A DNA stretch of 64,000 nucleotides from Todiramphus chloris collaris. Taxonomy: Eukaryota; Chordata; Aves; Coraciiformes; Alcedinidae. This document shows, piece by piece, positions 58,701 to 64,000 of the stretch. A program made the position numbers and the translations under genes. Below the pieces are notes generated by a model. That model had not been told where the DNA came from. It did not search any database and was given only the letters and a program-made list of their open reading frames with translations. Position 1 is the first letter of the stretch. Every line of letters starts with the position of its first letter. The stretch covers positions 1,328,840 to 1,392,839 of the forward strand of contig JANVCC010000072.1 of the NCBI GenBank assembly GCA_025345505.1, in the 5' to 3' direction.

Positions 58701-61515
58701 TACCTAGATTATAAACACAAAGTGACAAAGTTCTGCTTAGATCTGGGGGATCTGCTCCTACTCATCACTTCAATCACACCTCACTGGGAAATCTCAGCCT
58801 AGCTTCTGTCTCAAATACTGATCTTCCTTCTTTTCTCCGAGTCTGGGGACATTTGGATGAGTGATAAGAGGTCTGGATCCATCTCTAGTCTTGCATTGCT
58901 GGACAGTGAAAAATGTCAGGCTTAGGGCTTCTGAGTTTACCACCCCTCCCACTGCAGTGTTTAAGGGGTCTGTTCCAACCATGCTCGTAGATAGGACCAT
59001 GTCTTAACCCTTGACTCACAAAACTTCTGCTGGGCATTAATGGAGTGAATTTTCCCCTAAATTACTATCAGAGCCTTTCCTCAAAGCCAGGAATTTACAT
59101 CCATATGAAAGAATGAGCTGAAAATATTGCACATTTAAAATAGTATCAAAAAGAGCCCTATCTTGACGCAACTTAGAATTGTGAGATTAAGAAGACAGAG
59201 ATAGTCAATAGAATTGGTTCCCCTTGCAGGCTCACCAGCATGACATTTGTGTTCCTGGGTTAGCTTAATCTCACACTAAGTAGCAAAGACTGCCCATAGA
59301 AGCAGATGTATTCCCTCTGTGAGTTGGCTACCCTGAAAACATCTTCCCTTGTAGTGAAATTTCCAGTTTGTAAGCTAAAGTTTGGTGAGTAGTTTCTTCA
59401 ACTGACCAAGCATCTGCATGGGAACAAGCTCCATATACACCAGGGGAAAGCATCCAGAGGACTCCCTCTCCACTCAGTTATACATGGAGAGGCTACAAAT
59501 GTGTAATCACACTCCTTGAAAATATTGCACCCAAATAGTCATATTCAGCAATGGTTTGCACTTTCATCAATCCTGAGGAACTTCCATAGGATACAAAACA
59601 CACTGAATGTGAGCAACTAGTTAATCTCCTGCTTCTTTTGGAGCCCCCACTGAAAAAGGAGAGATACAACAACAACAGCAAGTTTTCCAATACCTCAGCA
59701 GATCTGGCCTTGAAAATCTGTCATTGTTACACTCTAAGAAATATTGCTGAGAGTGCAAAGGAAAGAGGAAACCATACAGCTGTGCATGGAGAAGAAAACT
59801 GTCTGACAGAGGTGTGCAAAGCAAACCAGCTGCATTCTCTCACTGCCTGCCCAAATGTCCCGCTCTAGTTTGCTCATGTAGCACTGGGAAACTTTTACCA
59901 GAGATACTCCAGGCTGAGGAGCTATGGGTGAAGTCCATGGTAAAAGGTGAAGACAAAGCACACCTGAATAACTCGTTCAGAGTGACTGTACCATGGGGAA
60001 CTTCACATCCCCCAAAGGCACAAAGATCTGTGCCCCCAGTCTGTGACAGCAAGCGAGGAAGATGTGAGTGGGAACTTCCTGATGCTGATATTAAAACCGG
60101 GGCAAAACCTCTCCTAACTGGAGAGATAAAGACACAAAAAGCTGTCCTGCCTGTGCTCCATTGAAGAAGAGAAGCCCAGAAAGTCTTTGTGCTAGGACTG
60201 GCACCACTGCACCAAGGGAGTACAGGCAGGAGAGAGAAGGGATACGGGAGAGACAAGGAAAGTCCTGCACACTGATGCGCAAAACCAGCCAGCAACCTGC
60301 ATGTCCTTTGAAGGTGACATCACCTGCATCCTTAGAGCCACAGCAGGTTTCTGGTGAAACACAACCCTTCTACATGCACACCTTGCATACAATACAGCTC
60401 AGGATTTAGTGACACAGCTTCACCTTCTGCATGATCTGATCTTTGGGATTAAAGAACACTGCAATCCGCAACAAAGCAGAGGAGGGTAGCAAGGGGGAAG
60501 CATCAAAGAGAACCCTACAGCTTGTGCCTTTTCCCTCTGTTATGGCAACATGATATTTCCTACAGTGCAGAAAGACCTTTAGGAGGAACCCATGCTGTGC
60601 AAGTAACATGAAATCAGGAGGAGGTGTATTTCATTCATACTTTTGTTTATACAGAAAGGCTGAGATGACTTCTAATGGCAAATATTTTGAAGGTGACTGA
60701 AGGACTCAGCAGTGGCTTTTCTACTTTTCTTTATATACTATTTCTAAGCATTTTATTCTTGTAGACCATGAAGATCTACAGTTTTTTTTCTCTCCCCCAT
60801 AGAGAGATGGAGTCAGCCCTGTGGAGCCAGCAGTGACACAAATGTTGGACCAGCATGAAAGTTGAAACAGCCTCTTGTGTAGCATCATCACAGGCAGGAA
60901 TGAGGCAGCTAGCAGGTATGTTGAAATGAAATAGCATGGGAATTTGAAATTGTTCTGTTTCAGAGGCATTCAATTACTGTTGGCAATTATCTTACTCCTC
61001 TTACTTCGCTTTCTTGTTTTCTTAAGAGAAATGCATGAGTTGAATCAGTTTTGATGATCAGATCCAAATATTTGTTACCTCAGGTTTTGACTAAATGGCC
61101 TCTCTGTTTTTCTGTGCCAATTACTGCAGGCAGAGATGGTTGCAAGCAAACACAAACACCCCATAGGACATAACGACCTACCTCCCAGCACCTCACAGTC
61201 GCTGTCAATGCTGTCATGCACCCCTGCAAAGATGTTGGCTAGCGAGGACTTGCCTACTCCGTGCTCCCCAATCAGCACCACCCTGTAGCAATTGCTGCCG
61301 GACTCAGAGGAGATGACAGAGTCGGACGACTCCGAGGACCAGCTCTTTCTGTAATATTCGTCGGGACTGATGGTGTATCGCTTCTGCAGGTTGTACTCGT
61401 TGGAGTCTTTCTGGACCAGCAGATTTTTTCCATCAGCAGGGATGCTCCATCGCTGCTGCTGCTGCTGCAGGCTGCTGTTGTGGGTGCGCCGCATGGTAAC
61501 GTTGTTGAGGGTCAT
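55439..61515 (-). CDS. GEM: GEM, RGK-family GTP-binding protein (complete)
   Basis: Small Ras-like GTPase of the RGK group (Rad, Gem/Kir, Rem). It binds CaV beta subunits and suppresses high-voltage-activated calcium channels, inhibits Rho-kinase signalling, and binds calmodulin and 14-3-3. The CDS is the join of 61515-61182, 58071-57995, 57511-57307 and 55716-55439: 894 nt, 297 residues, against 296 in human. Visible motifs: P-loop GEHGVGKS (83-90), an RGK-type G3 region DMWDNK (132-137) in place of DxxG, NKSD (192-195), ETSA (220-223), a basic C-terminal extension, and an RGK-specific C-terminus ending CHDLSVL with no CaaX box. All four splice junctions are GT/AG and in phase. The C-terminal 14-3-3/calmodulin region is near-identical to human GEM, which separates it from RRAD, REM1 and REM2. 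Confidence 0.98.
57307..57511 (-). CDS. GEM: GEM exon 4: G-domain core with NKSD
   Basis: 205 nt, phase 0 in and 1 out; acceptor tttgaacag, donor GCAG|GTAGGA. It encodes residues 138-205, including CMQVGDAYLIVYSITDRASF, an arginine-rich helix and the guanine-specificity motif NKSD. Confidence 0.97.
57995..58071 (-). CDS. GEM: GEM exon 3: switch region
   Basis: 77 nt, phase 1 in and 0 out; acceptor ttccttccag, donor AAG|GTACTT. It encodes DTYERTLMVDGESATIILL and DMWDNK, residues 112-137. It differs from human in a single residue (Asp for Glu at 135). Confidence 0.97.
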
Positions 61516-61524
61516 TTTTTACCC
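61182..61524 (-). CDS. GEM: GEM exon 2: start codon, N-terminal extension and P-loop
   Basis: The acceptor ctctcactag ends at 61525; the ATG at 61515-61513 lies 9 nt into the exon. 334 coding nt encode residues 1-111 (phase 1 out, donor GGAG|GTAGGT). MTLNNVTMRR is the conserved start. A five-glutamine run (17-21) is encoded by five CAG codons, followed by RWSIPADGKN (a conserved serine in a 14-3-3-type context), SSDSVISSESG and the P-loop. Confidence 0.96.
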
Positions 61525-63247
61525 CTAGTGAGAGGTAGGGAAATCACAAGTGTTACCCACAAAACATTTAGAAACACATTAACGCTCTCTTATTACCCTC
61601 AAGGCAGCACATCCTGCTTTTCTATAGGGATCTAGCATATAGCAAAAGAAAAACAAGACTTTCTGCACTCTCTCATAGTCGCTGGTACACAAAGAAATAT
61701 TTCTAGCTAGTGAGCCAGAGGCGTTTTCCTGGGGATGATAACACCCTCACATGCTAGATCCTACCTTAGTTTAGCCTTTACAGGCTCACTGCTGTGCTAG
61801 GTGCAGCTCAGCCCAGCCCAAAGTGAGGCATTGCTGTGTCCTGGGAAGGGAAGGAAGGTGCAGCATCCACCAGAGCTGTTCTCTGAGCAGAACCTACAGG
61901 TACTGCTCCCATCCTTTGTGCTTAACTAGGGGCAAACAGAGGCACCAGTCCAAGCTGCCTCCAAGTCCCTGTGCAGTTGGGTGTGCAGCGTCTTTCCCAT
62001 CGCTTCACTTAAGAGCTGAAACTCGTAGGGAAGCAGGAAGGCATCATTTGCTGCACCCTTAGACAAGCCTGGTATGAGAAAAGAGCCATGCAAGCATCAC
62101 TGTGATGGGGTGGATTTGGGTGTTGTCTATGGCTGGGTAAACAAAGAATGACTCTGTTTCACACAGCAGCTTTTTGGCTGGTAAGAGGGAGGACACGGTC
62201 AAGTCCAACAGCTTTTCTGAGAAGGTACAAGTTCAGGCTGCCACAAGAGATAGCACTGGGAGCAAGAGCTCATAAATTTACAGGTATGAAATCAACAACT
62301 TCATTGACTGCACAAACAGCTAGATAGGTTCACGCTTCTTGTCGAAGCATGGCTTTTAAATACGTTTTACCCAACAAACTCTATTTTGCCTTCCTGGGAG
62401 GCAGAGGACTGTGATGTCATTATCATGGGCCAACAGCTACCATTTTTAGGAAAATTACTTTGATGTGTTCCAGTTCCCAAAATGACAGTTATTTAGACAT
62501 TTTGCTTTTTGCCATGTTTCTGATGTTTCTCAGCTCTCTTCTCCCTATTAACAAGTAGAACAATTGTCCATAAAAAGCAGCTGACCAATTCTGAACCTAA
62601 ATAATAGGTAGTGAATGAAAAAAAAAGTACAGCAAAGCATCAAAACAACACATACAAATCACTGTTCCTCTTCACACAAAACTGTCTGGAAACTTGTGTG
62701 AATAAAAGCACAGCAGGATGTAGGAAAACTACACAGGAAAAAAAGCACACTCGATCTGGACTTATTGCCACATGCACAGGATTTTCTCTGTGATGCACAG
62801 TACTCAGGGGCAAAGTGAGATCATTAGCACAGTCCTAGTTAGAGTAACTTTGTCAGCAAGAAATATATCTAAACTACAAATTACATACCAGGCAAAGGCT
62901 GCTTCACAAACAGAATGAAATATTTACTGCAGTTGCATTTTAAAATGCATTTTTCCTTGCAGTTTCCCCTCTGAAAAGGCAAGATGAGAAAAGCCAGCTC
63001 TGAGTCAAACAACAGATCCTACCTCACAATCTGCAATCAACAGGCACTCACTAAAGGGTCGCAAACACCGGCGCTTTGTGATTTCTCCCCTAGCAAATGA
63101 TCATCCTCTCCTAAAGAAAGCCGAAGGAGTCCTGGTCCCACAGCGCGTTCCAAGCTGAGGCTGGCATGGGTAGCCCGTACTGCAGCTAGCTGCCTGGGTC
63201 TCCAGCACTGCCACTAAACCCCTCTGTCCCACCCAACGCTGCCTTAC

Positions 63248-63328
63248 TTCTGCCAGGCTCCTGCGGGCAGCCAGCCGGGTCCTCCGCTCTCGGCAGGCTG
63301 CGATGCGCTGAGCTGCTCTGCCAAAGTA
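63248..63328 (-). other. GEM: Candidate GEM non-coding exon 1
   Basis: GEM exon 2 begins with a splice acceptor before its ATG, so an upstream 5' UTR exon is needed. A GC-rich block ends in a good donor, CAGAA|GTAAGG (donor at 63247). The upstream edge is estimated from a TATA-like ATTAAAG at 63361-63355. No ATG was seen in the block in transcript sense apart from GC-rich leader sequence. Moderate support only. Confidence 0.45.
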
Positions 63329-63354
63329 AATCCTCTCCTGCTTTGGGGCTGCCT

Positions 63355-63361
63355 CTTTAAT
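63355..63361 (-). promoter_or_regulatory. GEM: Candidate TATA-like element of GEM
   Basis: ATTAAAG in transcript orientation, about 27-33 nt upstream of the proposed start of exon 1. Weak on its own; its support is its position between the CRE-like site and the GC-rich first exon. Confidence 0.3.
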
Positions 63362-63420
63362 TCTTTCTCAGCAAACCTGGTTTATGTTAAGCCCATCTGA
63401 TCCGAGACAGGGCTTTTCCG

Positions 63421-63428
63421 TGACGTGG
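63421..63428 (-). promoter_or_regulatory. GEM: CRE-like site (CCACGTCA) upstream of GEM
   Basis: TGACGTGG on the plus strand contains the TGACG core of a cAMP/ATF response element, about 95 nt upstream of the proposed GEM start. GEM is known as an immediate-early, stimulus-induced gene, which makes the site credible. Binding is inference. Confidence 0.35.
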
Positions 63429-64000
63429 TTGGCCTTTCCATACAACAGCCAGCCCCCAGCTGGGAGGAAACAGACATGCAGAAGAGAAAAAACTTGCAAA
63501 CAGTCTCAAAAGCCTTACTCAAAATCATATGATTGTCTTAGTATTTCCAGTAAAATAAACACACTCGGTTCTTGCGTGATGAAAACAGGAAAGTGGAAAA
63601 AAACCAAAACAATACATGCCATTTCACCTCACTCAGTTTTTCGTTCAAATGTTGTTAAAGTTACTGATGATTATAAAATGATAAAAGCATCATTAATGCA
63701 TAAAATGCTGTAAATGTATAAAGTTCTTTGCAAAATGCACTTAACTCTCTGCTGGACATTTTCTTTGGAGTAAAAGATCTGAATGTTATTTTGGAATTAT
63801 CTTACAAGTAGGAATATTATCCTGTTCCTTGTTCGTTTGTTTGTTTAGAGGTTTATTTATTCATTTGTTTGTTTGTTTTTAAACAGACCTCTGATATATA
63901 CAATCCTATTTTTCTCTGTAGGCCTCCAAGTGACTGCACCCAGTTTCCTGAAAGGCATAACCATCTCTCAGTTCTGCTGCAACACTTTACTAACAAGGGC
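63429..64000. other. Upstream flank of GEM
   Basis: AT-rich, no coding support, with several short tttg/gttt repeats near 63830-63880. It probably holds distal parts of the GEM promoter. Confidence 0.5.

Noticed and set aside
1-64000. CRISPR arrays, bacterial operons, phage or toxin-antitoxin content
   Set aside because: No regularly spaced repeats or prokaryotic gene organisation; the window is clearly vertebrate genomic DNA. No tRNA or rRNA gene was recognised by eye either.

Overview
This is vertebrate nuclear DNA, almost certainly from a bird. Genes are split into short exons separated by introns of 0.1-4 kb, and the dominant interspersed repeats are CR1 LINEs with avian-type 3' ends (ATTCTATGATTCTAT and ATTCTATTCTATTCTA). 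I cannot assign an order or species. There is no bacterial, plasmid or CRISPR content.

Two protein-coding genes could be reconstructed completely. Both lie on the minus strand. (1) CDH17 (LI-cadherin, a seven-repeat 7D-cadherin) occupies about 9.5-37.97 kb. I traced 17 coding exons from the start codon at 35261 to the stop at 10280. Every junction has GT/AG in the right phase, and the joined CDS is 2508 nt (835 residues plus stop), close to the 832 residues I recall for the human protein. A TATA-box promoter and a non-coding exon 1 are proposed at 37.86-37.97 kb, and a poly(A) signal at 9527-9532. (2) GEM (RGK-family small GTPase) occupies about 54.5-63.4 kb. It has four coding exons giving 894 nt (297 residues plus stop), a likely non-coding first exon near 63.25-63.33 kb with a CRE-like site upstream, and a roughly 0.9 kb 3' UTR. 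The order CDH17 then GEM on one strand matches human 8q22.1, which supports both identifications.

Layout: 1-9.5 kb is intergenic DNA downstream of CDH17, with a possible solo LTR near 5.2-5.7 kb and a CR1 tail at 8.4-8.6 kb. 9.5-38 kb is CDH17; its introns hold a 2.3-kb CR1 with a decayed reverse transcriptase, a much older 1.2-kb antisense CR1, a CR1 tail and several small tandem repeats. 38-54.5 kb is intergenic, with CR1 fragments, an AT-rich minisatellite, a T-rich stretch ending in AATAAA, and a compact MCAT/E-box/MEF2-like cluster at 53.1 kb upstream of neither promoter but 3' of GEM. 54.5-63.4 kb is GEM, and the rest is upstream flank.

The two genes have unrelated biochemistry: calcium-dependent epithelial adhesion, and inhibition of voltage-gated calcium channels plus cytoskeletal control. 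They are simply syntenic neighbours. The most interesting coding observation is that the RGD integrin-binding tripeptide of human CDH17 is Glu-Gly-Asp here. I found no evidence for a new multi-gene system in this window.
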